From Vreelandella sedimenti (GTDB taxonomy: Bacteria > Pseudomonadota > Gammaproteobacteria > Pseudomonadales > Halomonadaceae), in assembly GCF_013416325.1 (NCBI RefSeq), contig NZ_JACCGK010000028.1, positions 1 through 42,875 of the forward strand: DNA of 42,875 nt. Reading direction: 5' to 3'. Under the pieces are notes generated by a model. That model searched no databases. It was not told the DNA's origin and saw only the letters and a list, made by a program, of their open reading frames with translations. The translations under genes and the position numbers were made by a program. Positions 17,393 through 25,246 of the stretch are shown here, one piece after another. How positions within the stretch are numbered: the first letter of the stretch is position 1; each line of letters opens with the position of its first letter.

Positions 17393-18289
17393 TTACACAC
17401 GTGCTTGTTCCGTCAGTATGCTAACGAGCTCAGGTAGCGTCGACTGTGAGTGCCCAGCGGCATCTGCAGCGCTTAAAACGTTGTAAATGCCTGCCGCCGA
17501 TCCTTGAGAAGCACCAGTGTCACTTGCCATCGTTAAGTAGTAGCCCAAATCTTTATGGGCATTCGCTATGCTGAAACGAAAGCCACTGTCGTCACGTGCG
17601 AGGATATAAGGGCGTAAGCGCTCAAGAACGGTGCTCGAACCTCCCCCCTTAGCGAGAACATCAATTAACACATCTGGGTCTATTCCACCCAATTCTGCAC
17701 AGGCCGCCGCTTCGGCAAGCACTGTAGAAAAGCCGACCGAAACGAAGTTATGTAACAATTTTAACTTATGGCCAGACCCAGCTGGGCCCGCGTGCACGAT
17801 ATTTTCCGCATAGCTTTCTAGAAGAGGCAACTGAGCCTCAAAAAGCTCACGGTCACCACCCACAATCAGGTTAAGCCGCCCCTCACGTGCCTCCTTAGGT
17901 GTTCGCGTCATAGGAGCATCTAGGAACCGTCCCCCAACTGCTTCCACAGCCTCTGCTATTTTCAATGTTGAACTGGGAATCGCCGTTGAACAGTCAATAA
18001 CAACCGTACCTGGTTGCAGCCCTTGTAAAATCCCTTCCTCACGTAATAAGACATCCTCAACCTGCGGGCTACCGGTCACACAAAGTATAATGACATCACA
18101 ATGGGCCGCCATAGACTTGGCGCTACTGAAGGCAGTCGCCCCGTTGGCGAGTAATTCATCGGTCGGTTGATTACCAGAATGTTCTAGAAAGCTAAGAGAC
18201 CAATTGTGCCGCTGGAGACTAGTGGCAATCCCATGCCCCATCAAACCAATGCCCGCCATGCCAATCTGCTGCTTTTCACCATTACTCAT
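17393..18289 (-). CDS. NAD(P)-dependent beta-hydroxyacid dehydrogenase (3-hydroxyisobutyrate/tartronate semialdehyde reductase-like)
   Basis: Member of the beta-hydroxyacid dehydrogenase superfamily (HIBADH, GarR, GlxR). The N-terminal Rossmann motif is GIGLMGHG at about residues 14-21. The likely catalytic lysine is in GSGHKLKLLHN (about 173-183), where the family consensus is G-x-G-x3-K-x2-N-N. The usual substrate-binding segment DAPVSGG is replaced by DAPMTRTPKEAREG, so the substrate may differ from 3-hydroxyisobutyrate or tartronate semialdehyde. The length of 298 is normal. It is the last gene of the minus-strand operon and its start overlaps the aldehyde dehydrogenase stop by four bases, so the two are coupled. 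Confidence 0.85.
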   Translation of the reverse strand: MSNGEKQQIGMAGIGLMGHGIATSLQRHNWSLSFLEHSGNQPTDELLANGATAFSSAKSMAAHCDVIILCVTGSPQVEDVLLREEGILQGLQPGTVVIDCSTAIPSSTLKIAEAVEAVGGRFLDAPMTRTPKEAREGRLNLIVGGDRELFEAQLPLLESYAENIVHAGPAGSGHKLKLLHNFVSVGFSTVLAEAAACAELGGIDPDVLIDVLAKGGGSSTVLERLRPYILARDDSGFRFSIANAHKDLGYYLTMASDTGASQGSAAGIYNVLSAADAAGHSQSTLPELVSILTEQARV

Positions 18290-19776
18290 TGTGATGCGTC
18301 CTGTGCTGCATAAGCGTCAGGGCTCCCAAGCCCACCCATACAGAGATACTTAATTTCAATGTAATCATCGATGCCGTATTTAGACCCCTCACGACCAATA
18401 CCAGACTCCTTGACGCCTCCGAACGGAGCCAATTCACTAGAAATGATCCCCTCGTTAATACCTACGATACCGCACTCCAAAGCGCCTGCGACGCGCCATA
18501 CACGTGCAATGTCCCGTGTATAGAAGTAACTCGCTAGTCCCAGAGATGTATCATTTGCCTGACGAATCACGTCCCTCTCATCAGTGAAGCGCAATAATGG
18601 AGCCACAGGGCCGAAAGTTTCATCATTCATGAGTAACGAATCGGGAGAAACATCCGTTAGTATCGTTGGCTGAAAAAAGTTTCCCCGCAGGGAGTGGCGC
18701 TGCCCACCTAATTTAACTTTAGCCCCCTTAGCTTTCGCATCGTCGATATGCTGCACTACCTTTTCGACAGCAGCTGCGTTTATCAAGGGCCCTAACGTCA
18801 CCCCATCTTCGAGACCATTACCCACTTGCTGTGCACTGACAGCCATCGCTAACCTATCTGCAAATTCTTCATAGATTTTATCATGAACAAAAATTCGATT
18901 AGCACATACACAGGTTTGACCGGTGTTCCGAAACTTGGAAGCCATTACTCCCGCTATCGCCTGTTCAATATCAGCATCTTCAAAGACAATAAAAGGTGCA
19001 TTACCACCTAACTCCATCGAGACTTTCTTAACGGTTTTAGCACATGCTTCTAGCAGCACTTTTCCTACTTCGGTCGAGCCGGTAAAAGAAAGCTTTCGCA
19101 CTTTTGGGTTCTCGGTCAACGCGCCCCCCACTACACTGGATCGTCCCGTGACCACATTTAATACGCCTTTAGGTACACCCGCTCGCTCAGCAAGTTCTGC
19201 CAGAGCTAATGCTGAATAAGGCGTGCTAGAAGCCGGTTTGACGATAACGCTACAACCAGCCGCCATAGCTGCAGCGGCCTTTCGGGTTATCATCGCATTG
19301 GGAAAGTTCCATGGAGTAATAGCAGCCACCACTCCGACGGGTTCCTTGGTCACTAAGATGCGGCGATCATTTGCATGAGCGGGAATTACATCGCCATAGA
19401 TTCGTTTGGCTTCCTCAGCAAACCATTCGATAAAAGATGCTCCGTAGGCAATTTCGCCTCGGGCTTCCTGAAGCGGCTTGCCCTGCTCAAGAGTAAGGAG
19501 ATAAGCGAGATCTTCCTGATGAGCCATGCACAAGTCGAACCATCGCCGCAAAATCTCGGCACGCTGTTTCGCCGTATTGGACTTCCAAAGAGGAAAAGCT
19601 CGGTCAGCTGCCTCGACTGCGGAGCGCACTTGAGTTTCAGTCAGATCAGGAATCGTTCCCAAAAGCTCATTAGTAGCAGGATTGATCACCTCAATTACAG
19701 CCTGATCGTCAGCATCCGTCCAATGCCCATCAATGTAGCAATTTTGTCGAAATAAAGCGGAATCTGTTAGTTGCAT
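18286..19776 (-). CDS. NAD(P)-dependent aldehyde dehydrogenase (GabD/succinate-semialdehyde dehydrogenase-like)
   Basis: Oxidises an aldehyde, probably a semialdehyde, to the acid. The 496-residue protein has the aldehyde dehydrogenase landmarks in order: ITPWNFPNAMITRK cofactor segment, FTGSTEVGK, the general-base glutamate in MELGGNAPF (about 256-264), and the nucleophilic cysteine in NTGQTCVCANR about 35 residues later. The C-terminal FGGVKESGIGREGSKYGIDD is typical of the GabD branch, which includes succinate, glutarate and 2-oxoglutarate semialdehyde dehydrogenases. The substrate cannot be set from sequence alone; in this operon it is most likely an intermediate of sugar- or hydroxyacid breakdown. 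AGGAG precedes the ATG. Confidence 0.9.
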   Translation of the reverse strand: MQLTDSALFRQNCYIDGHWTDADDQAVIEVINPATNELLGTIPDLTETQVRSAVEAADRAFPLWKSNTAKQRAEILRRWFDLCMAHQEDLAYLLTLEQGKPLQEARGEIAYGASFIEWFAEEAKRIYGDVIPAHANDRRILVTKEPVGVVAAITPWNFPNAMITRKAAAAMAAGCSVIVKPASSTPYSALALAELAERAGVPKGVLNVVTGRSSVVGGALTENPKVRKLSFTGSTEVGKVLLEACAKTVKKVSMELGGNAPFIVFEDADIEQAIAGVMASKFRNTGQTCVCANRIFVHDKIYEEFADRLAMAVSAQQVGNGLEDGVTLGPLINAAAVEKVVQHIDDAKAKGAKVKLGGQRHSLRGNFFQPTILTDVSPDSLLMNDETFGPVAPLLRFTDERDVIRQANDTSLGLASYFYTRDIARVWRVAGALECGIVGINEGIISSELAPFGGVKESGIGREGSKYGIDDYIEIKYLCMGGLGSPDAYAAQDASQ

Positions 19777-19800
19777 GTTATCTCCTCAATAGTTGCTATT

Positions 19801-20775
19801 TTAGATGATGCAGTTGGTAGGGCGCTGGCCACTTTTTAATTCATCCAGGCCATCAATAAGCATAAAACCCATGGCATTTCGTGTTTCAGTCGTAGCACTA
19901 CCGATATGTGGACTGAGATATATATTTTCCAACTCGGCATAGCGGGGATCAATATCAGGCTCTCCCTTAAACACATCCAGCCCCGCTGAAAACAAATGGC
20001 CATTTTTAAGGGCTTGGATTAGTGCATCATCATCGACGACATCTCCCCTTGAAATATTAATCACTACTGCCCCCTTGGGGAGGAGCTGTATTTTTTCCTG
20101 GTTAAGAAATCCTTTTAAGCTATCGCTGCCCGGCGCATTAATAGAAAAAAACTCACTCTTAACCAATAGACTATCCACCGTTTCATGGTAGATAGCCCCA
20201 CACTCCAGCGAGGGATCTAAGCGATGCCGATTATGGTAATGAATCACCATTTTGAACGCTCTAGCGCGCTCGGCAAAAGCCTGCCCTATGCGTCCCATAC
20301 CTAAAATGCCCAGTTTCTTTCCTGTTAGCTCTTTGCCCAACAACTGCGTAGGCCCCCATCCCGTCCAACGCCCGCTACGTACCATTCTGTCGGCTTCATG
20401 CCCGCGACGCGCTGCGTTTAACATGAGCATCATGCCTACTTCAGCGCAGGCGTCACTCAATACATCGGGGCTATGAAGCACTTTAACGCCATACTCTTTA
20501 GCAGCCCCTAAATCAATATGATCGACACCTACTGATAAGGTAGCTACTACGCGTAAAGTGTCTGATAAAGCATCGAAAACTGAGCGTGGTAGTGACTCTG
20601 TTACCGATACGAATAGCACCTCACATCCTCTAGCCTGTTCGGTCAATTGAGAGACTGAGAGCCTACTGTCAGAATTGTTGCATCGGACTCTATATCGATT
20701 TTTAATTTTCTCTTCTACTAACGGCGGATAGCGTCGAGCCAAAAAGGCTGTCGAATTTTCAACAACTTTCTCCAT
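19801..20775 (-). CDS. D-2-hydroxyacid dehydrogenase (glyoxylate/hydroxypyruvate reductase-like)
   Basis: NAD(P)-dependent enzyme that interconverts 2-oxoacids and D-2-hydroxyacids. The Rossmann motif LGILGMGRIGQAFAERARAF is in the middle, and the catalytic triad is intact: Arg in INISRGDVVDD, Glu in DVFKGEPDID and His in LSPHIGSAT. The length of 324 is typical of the GRHPR-type branch. The ATG at 20775 is chosen because GGAG lies about eight bases upstream; the frame stays open another 33 codons but without similarity. It lies 24 bases upstream of the aldehyde dehydrogenase start, within the same operon. A second, divergent enzyme of this family is at 26.3 kb. Confidence 0.88.
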   Translation of the reverse strand: MEKVVENSTAFLARRYPPLVEEKIKNRYRVRCNNSDSRLSVSQLTEQARGCEVLFVSVTESLPRSVFDALSDTLRVVATLSVGVDHIDLGAAKEYGVKVLHSPDVLSDACAEVGMMLMLNAARRGHEADRMVRSGRWTGWGPTQLLGKELTGKKLGILGMGRIGQAFAERARAFKMVIHYHNRHRLDPSLECGAIYHETVDSLLVKSEFFSINAPGSDSLKGFLNQEKIQLLPKGAVVINISRGDVVDDDALIQALKNGHLFSAGLDVFKGEPDIDPRYAELENIYLSPHIGSATTETRNAMGFMLIDGLDELKSGQRPTNCII

Positions 20776-20897
20776 ATTGTTATCTCCTTTCAATGGCGGC
20801 CCAAAACAACTTAAAACTCGCTTATCATTATCGTTAATAATACTCAGCCAACTCTTAGCCTTCTTAAACCCCATTACCCCCTATATTTTTTACATAA

Positions 20898-22424
20898 TCA
20901 CATCTGAACATCTCGCTTTCTTCTGGTGTTGCTCGCTCTAACAAAAGGCATAACAACCATAAGGATCAGCAAAGCAGCGCATAGAGATAGAATCCCAGCA
21001 CTAATCGGAGACTCAAGGAACACCATCGGATTCCCTCTTCCAATCAGCAGCGCACGCCGCAGATTTTCTTCCATCATGGGACCCAAAATAAGGCCAAGAA
21101 GAAGAGGTGACGCAGGACATCCAAGCTTTGCAAACAAGTAACCTGCAGCTCCCAGACCCGCTAAAAGATATAATTGGAATGAACTATTAGATACGCTGTA
21201 TACGCCAACACAGAGAAATACCATTATGGCCGGATATAACATGCGGTAAGGAATAGAGAGTATTTTTATCCAGACATTGATGAATGGAATATTCACCCAT
21301 AACAGTAAAAAGTTACCTACCCACATACTTGCGATTAATCCCCAAAACAACTCAGGGTGAGAGGAAATAACACGAGGGCCGGGGGCAATCCCATGCATGA
21401 TTAGCGTACCCAGAATTAAGGCCCCGACGGCATCACCTGGAATCCCAAGAGTCAGGGTAGGAATATATCCAGTTTGGGCCGCAGCATTATTGGCAGCCTC
21501 TGGGGCAACGACACCTTCTATCGCTCCTTTTCCAAAACGCTCAGGCTGTCTACTTACTCGTTTTTCGACGGTATACGCCATAAATGAGGCAATCGTTGGC
21601 CCAGCCCCTGGCAATGCACCCAGGAATGCCCCAAGTGGCGTGCCTCTCAATATCGCACCTACTGAACGCTTAGCCTCATCACGAGTGGGTAACATTGAAC
21701 GCCAGCCGCCCACTTGCTGAACCATATGCCTTTTAACATGAGGCTCAAGATTAGCGATTACTTCAGCTAGCCCAAAAAATGCCATAGCCACAACAATAAA
21801 GCTGATGCCCTCAGCCATGATCGGTATGCCAAAAGTGAACCGCATCATTCCTGAAACGATGTCCATGCCAACCATACCCAACAGTAAGCCTATTATGACC
21901 ATTCCTATAGAATGCAGAGGCAACTCGCTAGAAGCTGCCGCAGCCGCTATTAAGCCCAACAGCATCATGCTGAAGTATTCAGCCGAACCGAACTCCAAAG
22001 CCACCTGGACAATCGCTGGAGCCGCCAAGCCAACAATGACCAATGCTGCGCAGCCACCAATAAATGATGCAATGGCAGTCATAAAAAGAGGGACGCCCGC
22101 TCGCCCCTGCTTCGCCATAGGGTAGCCATCTAACGCCACAACGGCGGAAGCAGGCGTGCCAGGCAAGTTCAGTAAAATAGACGCTGTTGACCCCCCATAG
22201 AGCCCTCCGTAAAAAATCCCGGACAGCATGATGAGCGCCTCAAGAGGATCCAAGCCAAATGTGAAGGGCATTAGCATGGATATAGCCGTGACAGTTCCAA
22301 GCCCCGGAAGTACGCCGACAAAAGTGCCCAACACTACGCCCACGAAACAATAAAATAAGTAATTCCAAGATAAGGCAACCGTGAAACCGCTACCTAGATT
22401 GGCTAAGTTCTCAAGCACGCCCAT
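20898..22424 (-). CDS. Tripartite tricarboxylate transporter permease, TctA family
   Basis: Large membrane subunit of a TTT transporter, which uses a periplasmic binding protein and the ion gradient to import carboxylates. The 508-residue protein is almost entirely hydrophobic helices, roughly a dozen. It contains the family's glycine-rich signatures GVLPGLGTVTAISMLMPFTF near the N-terminus and GAFLGALPGAGPTIASFMAY in the middle. The ATG at 22424 follows the tctB-type stop by two bases, with GGGGA just upstream inside that gene. The frame continues 47 codons upstream over the end of the small subunit gene and that part is not used. Together with the TctB and TctC-type genes nearby it makes a complete system. 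Confidence 0.93.
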   Translation of the reverse strand: MGVLENLANLGSGFTVALSWNYLFYCFVGVVLGTFVGVLPGLGTVTAISMLMPFTFGLDPLEALIMLSGIFYGGLYGGSTASILLNLPGTPASAVVALDGYPMAKQGRAGVPLFMTAIASFIGGCAALVIVGLAAPAIVQVALEFGSAEYFSMMLLGLIAAAAASSELPLHSIGMVIIGLLLGMVGMDIVSGMMRFTFGIPIMAEGISFIVVAMAFFGLAEVIANLEPHVKRHMVQQVGGWRSMLPTRDEAKRSVGAILRGTPLGAFLGALPGAGPTIASFMAYTVEKRVSRQPERFGKGAIEGVVAPEAANNAAAQTGYIPTLTLGIPGDAVGALILGTLIMHGIAPGPRVISSHPELFWGLIASMWVGNFLLLWVNIPFINVWIKILSIPYRMLYPAIMVFLCVGVYSVSNSSFQLYLLAGLGAAGYLFAKLGCPASPLLLGLILGPMMEENLRRALLIGRGNPMVFLESPISAGILSLCAALLILMVVMPFVRASNTRRKRDVQM

Positions 22425-22426
22425 TA

Positions 22427-22876
22427 TTATTGTCCCCACAGTCTGAATGGCAGCCCCAGCAGCAGACTGAAAACAATTACCGAGAAAGCTGTCATCCCAA
22501 ATGCAATAAGAAAGTTTTCCTTCCAGCGTGTTTCCTGAGTAGCAAATCCTGATATCAGAACACATGCCATGCAGGCAGCAATCAGGCCTAATCGGTCAAT
22601 CAACACACCAAAGGCCAAAATGGATAACGAGAGGGCAACAACCGGCCTTAAATACATTGCCGGCATAGGAGTAAATTTGCGGCGCCACAGCGATTTCGCC
22701 GAAATTCCTACTCCAACTAGTACCAACAAACTCCCCAGGATCACGGGGAAATAACCAGGCCCCATTCTTCGTGCACTACCCATTCCGTAATCAGCGGCAC
22801 CCAGCGCAAACATCCCGCCAATTAGAATGAACACCAGCCCCGTTATCACATCACGATCCTTAAGCATTACAGACAT
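22427..22876 (-). CDS. Tripartite tricarboxylate transporter small permease subunit, TctB family
   Basis: Small, poorly conserved membrane subunit of the TTT transporter. About 149 residues with four predicted membrane helices: residues about 10-27, 40-58, 79-105 and 120-140. The segment GMGSARRMGPGYFPVILG after the first helix is characteristic of TctB. The start at 22876 has GAGGAAG six bases upstream; an upstream in-frame ATG at 22915 would overlap the enolase-superfamily gene by 13 bases and is less likely. It lies directly between the dehydratase-like gene and TctA. Confidence 0.88.
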   Translation of the reverse strand: MSVMLKDRDVITGLVFILIGGMFALGAADYGMGSARRMGPGYFPVILGSLLVLVGVGISAKSLWRRKFTPMPAMYLRPVVALSLSILAFGVLIDRLGLIAACMACVLISGFATQETRWKENFLIAFGMTAFSVIVFSLLLGLPFRLWGQ

Positions 22877-22902
22877 CGTCAGCTTCCTCAGTAGTAATGG
22901 CG

Positions 22903-24042
22903 CTAAACGTAGCAAGGGCCTTCAATAAGGGGATGTGCGGCAACAAAGTCTTCATCGACCTCCATCCCCAGACCAGGTGCCTCAGGTGGAGCAATCATTC
23001 CGTCTGCATCAACATCCAGTCGCCCTGACACCATATCCGTTCGGAATGGATTGTCCGCTGTCGCATCAGCCTCGAAGTAGCCAGGATTATCGATTGCCGC
23101 AAGAAGGTGCAAAGACGCAGCCATATTTAATGCTGTCATTGAGCTGTGAGGATGGATCTTTAACTTACGTGCCGACGCCATGGCAGCAATGCGTAAAATC
23201 TCAGTCATACCACCGCATTTTGAAAGGTCAGGTTGCAATACTGTTACAGCATCTTGTTCAATCAAGCGTTGAAATTCATAGCGGGTATAATGGTTCTCAC
23301 CTGCAGCGATGGGGGTACGGCCCAACGCTGCAGCCTTGCCATATGCGTAGTCGTCATAGGGTGGGAATGGCTCTTCAAGCCAGCCAACATTACAGTCATC
23401 AAGTGTAGGCATTAATTGACGGATCTGATCCAGGTCATAGGCCGCATTCACATCGGTTAATATATCGATCTCGTCACCCAGTGCCTTCCGCACAGCCTGA
23501 ACCCTTGCGGCATCTCTTGCTGGAGTATCCCCCAGGCGCAATTTGAGAGCACGATAACCAGCCTCCACGTAACTCACAGCCTCTTCGACTAACGCACCTG
23601 TCTCTTGATACCCCAACGTAAGTCCTCCCGCGTATGCTTTAAGCTTCCGTGGTGCACCGCCTAATAGACGAAAAACTGGCCATCCCACTGCCTTACCTCG
23701 AATATCCCAAAGCGCTAGATCGATACCACTGATGGCGATAGCTGTACCGGCACCAAACCCATGAGTGGCGAGATGGCCACGATAGAGTCGATGCCAAATA
23801 CCGGTGGTATCACGCGGGTCCATACCAATGATCAAGGGCCGCAATGTAGTCTCAATCAGTTTAGCGATTGCCCCCGGGGAGCGGCCGTGATGCGCCTCCC
23901 CCCAGCCAACTAAACCATCGTTTGTAATGACCTTAACCAATACAGCATCGCGCTTTACCATCCGCCCCACTCCCATGCGAAAGCTGGTACCTTGAGGTAC
24001 ACGGTATGAAATCGGATGAACAGTAATTTCTGAAATCTTCAT
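22903..24042 (-). CDS. Enolase-superfamily enzyme, mandelate racemase/muconate lactonizing type (probable acid-sugar dehydratase or cycloisomerase)
   Basis: First gene of the minus-strand operon. Residues line up with the mandelate racemase subgroup: an N-terminal capping domain, then a barrel with lysine motif K-L-R (in ALKLRLGD, where K-x-K is usual), metal ligands in DVNAAYD, LEEPFPP and AGENHY, then QPDLSKCGG (Asp of a His-Asp dyad) and IHPHSS (the likely base His). These enzymes abstract the proton alpha to a carboxylate, most often to dehydrate sugar acids to 2-keto-3-deoxy acids. Size is normal at 379 residues. The ATG at 24042 has GGGAG upstream. The substrate is not identifiable by reading; the neighbours suggest an imported hydroxyacid. 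No aldolase or second dehydratase accompanies it. Confidence 0.88.
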   Translation of the reverse strand: MKISEITVHPISYRVPQGTSFRMGVGRMVKRDAVLVKVITNDGLVGWGEAHHGRSPGAIAKLIETTLRPLIIGMDPRDTTGIWHRLYRGHLATHGFGAGTAIAISGIDLALWDIRGKAVGWPVFRLLGGAPRKLKAYAGGLTLGYQETGALVEEAVSYVEAGYRALKLRLGDTPARDAARVQAVRKALGDEIDILTDVNAAYDLDQIRQLMPTLDDCNVGWLEEPFPPYDDYAYGKAAALGRTPIAAGENHYTRYEFQRLIEQDAVTVLQPDLSKCGGMTEILRIAAMASARKLKIHPHSSMTALNMAASLHLLAAIDNPGYFEADATADNPFRTDMVSGRLDVDADGMIAPPEAPGLGMEVDEDFVAAHPLIEGPCYV

Positions 24043-24126
24043 AGCAATATCTCCCAGTTCTTCATTTCTAAGCACTGAAGCACTTATCAGCCAAGCGCGA
24101 TTTTTATGAGGCAATCTAAAAAATGC

Positions 24127-24143
24127 TGTAATATTATATTACA
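24127..24143. promoter_or_regulatory. Palindromic operator upstream of the enolase-superfamily operon
   Basis: A perfect 17-base palindrome, TGTAATAT-T-ATATTACA, lies in the 233-base divergent region between the enolase-superfamily gene and the GntR-type regulator. On the minus strand it overlaps -10-like sequences: TAATAT (24141-24136) stands 17 bases from TTACCA (24164-24159). FCD-type GntR regulators bind AT-rich palindromes with TGT...ACA ends, so this is a likely binding site for the neighbouring regulator. A related site lies at 25122. Confidence 0.65.
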
Positions 24144-24275
24144 AGCTAGATCGCCAACTGGTAAAATGTCAATACTTTAAGTACAGCTAATAACGCGACA
24201 GGCCTAGCTGGGTGATTTCACTCGTGAATCATTTAAAAGAATTTAGCAATAGGAGCCAAGCCTCCGGGAGGTGGG

Positions 24276-25064
24276 ATGAGCAACAAACCCAAAGCTGACA
24301 ATGCTTTAGCGAAAACAGACCGCTTAGCACTCGAAAAAGCTATTCAACCAGCCCGACAACGTAGCCTGGGTGATGATGTTTACGAGGCCTTGGCGAAGCT
24401 TATTAGCTCTGGCGAGCTGGAGGCAGGACAAAAGCTGCCCTCAGAAGGTGATTTATGCCGACTATTTGCAGTCTCTCGACCAATTGTAAGAAAGGCGTTA
24501 TCACGCTGCCGTGATAACGGACTTATCATCTCTCATAAGGGATCGGGCTCATTCGTGTCATCGAACACGCTGGCCACCTCAACGGAAATGCCTCCCGAGC
24601 AGCAGCTATCAAGAATGCTACATGCACTGGAGTTTCGTCGCAGCACCGAGCCGGAGGCGGCTTATTATGCGGCTATACGCCGATCTCCCGAGGAGCTGAA
24701 AAATATAGCTAAAGCACTTGAAGACTTTCGACACTTTGAGGACGGCGAATCCCGACCAAATGTGGATATAGCGTTTCATCGTGCGATCGCGCGTGCCTCT
24801 CAAAACGATCATTACGTCAGATCACTGGAACTTATTGATTACGATATAGACCTTGGTATCACCCTTGCTCGCCACCTATCAAGGTTAGGGCAGGTAGATC
24901 GCCGGGCAGCCATTTATACAGAGCACCATCAAATATATCTGGCAATTGAGACCCAAGACCCAGAAGCAGCCCACCTAGCAATGCGTAAGCATCTGGAGTA
25001 CTCCCAATTGCGCGTTATTGCGCGAGGAGAGGAAATGATTCGCCGAATCCGAAGCCAAACTTAA
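24276..25064 (+). CDS. GntR family transcriptional regulator, FadR/FCD subfamily
   Basis: Local regulator, 262 residues. The winged helix-turn-helix domain spans about residues 30-100 (GDDVYEALAKLISSGELEAG, then KLPSEGDLCRLFAVSRPIVR and KGSGSFV). The C-terminal all-helical FCD ligand domain follows; Asp and His residues that could bind a metal are seen in VDIAFHRAIARAS and near TEHHQIYLAIETQDPEAA. FCD regulators usually sense the pathway's acid substrate or intermediate and act as repressors. The ribosome site GGGAGGTGGG could pair with CCTCC a few bases upstream, which might damp its translation. It is divergent from the catabolic operon and followed by the binding protein gene. Confidence 0.9.
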   Translation: MSNKPKADNALAKTDRLALEKAIQPARQRSLGDDVYEALAKLISSGELEAGQKLPSEGDLCRLFAVSRPIVRKALSRCRDNGLIISHKGSGSFVSSNTLATSTEMPPEQQLSRMLHALEFRRSTEPEAAYYAAIRRSPEELKNIAKALEDFRHFEDGESRPNVDIAFHRAIARASQNDHYVRSLELIDYDIDLGITLARHLSRLGQVDRRAAIYTEHHQIYLAIETQDPEAAHLAMRKHLEYSQLRVIARGEEMIRRIRSQT

Positions 25065-25108
25065 CGCATCACTGCCCGCTCACCACACCAATCAATGCAG
25101 GAAAATCT

Positions 25109-25137
25109 TTGACACAAAACCTGTCATATCCTATAAC
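25109..25137 (+). promoter_or_regulatory. Sigma-70 promoter of the binding-protein gene
   Basis: TTGACA at 25109-25114 and TATAAC at 25132-25137 are spaced by exactly 17 bases, a near-consensus housekeeping promoter. Transcription would start near 25145, about 100 bases before the TctC-type gene. The -10 box lies inside the operator-like site at 25122-25138, so a bound regulator would block it. Confidence 0.7.
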
Positions 25138-25138
25138 A
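25122..25138. promoter_or_regulatory. Second operator-like site over the TctC-type gene promoter
   Basis: TGTCATATCCTATAACA matches the perfect palindrome at 24127-24143 at 13 of 17 positions, including both TGT and ACA ends and the ATA/TAT inner blocks. It covers the -10 box of the strong promoter beside it. Two similar sites over two promoters around a GntR gene suggest one regulon. Confidence 0.55.
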
Positions 25139-25246
25139 AGTTTTCAGGATTTATTTCAAGCCTGATGCTTTTTACGCTATTGCAAAAAGCAGGCGCTACC
25201 TAATAACGACTCTATCTAATAACAATGAAAGACAGGAGATAACACC

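Noticed and set aside
24213..24231. TGATTTCACTCGTGAATCA as a CRP or other global regulator site
   Set aside because: It does not fit the TGTGA-6-TCACA spacing and has a one-base offset between arms; kept only as a possible extra site in the operator finding.
24446..24461. The 16-base string GGTGATTTATGCCGAC shared with the large hairpin at 3544
   Set aside because: Here it encodes conserved helix-turn-helix residues (EGDLCRLF) of the GntR regulator and has no palindromic partner, so the match is probably chance.
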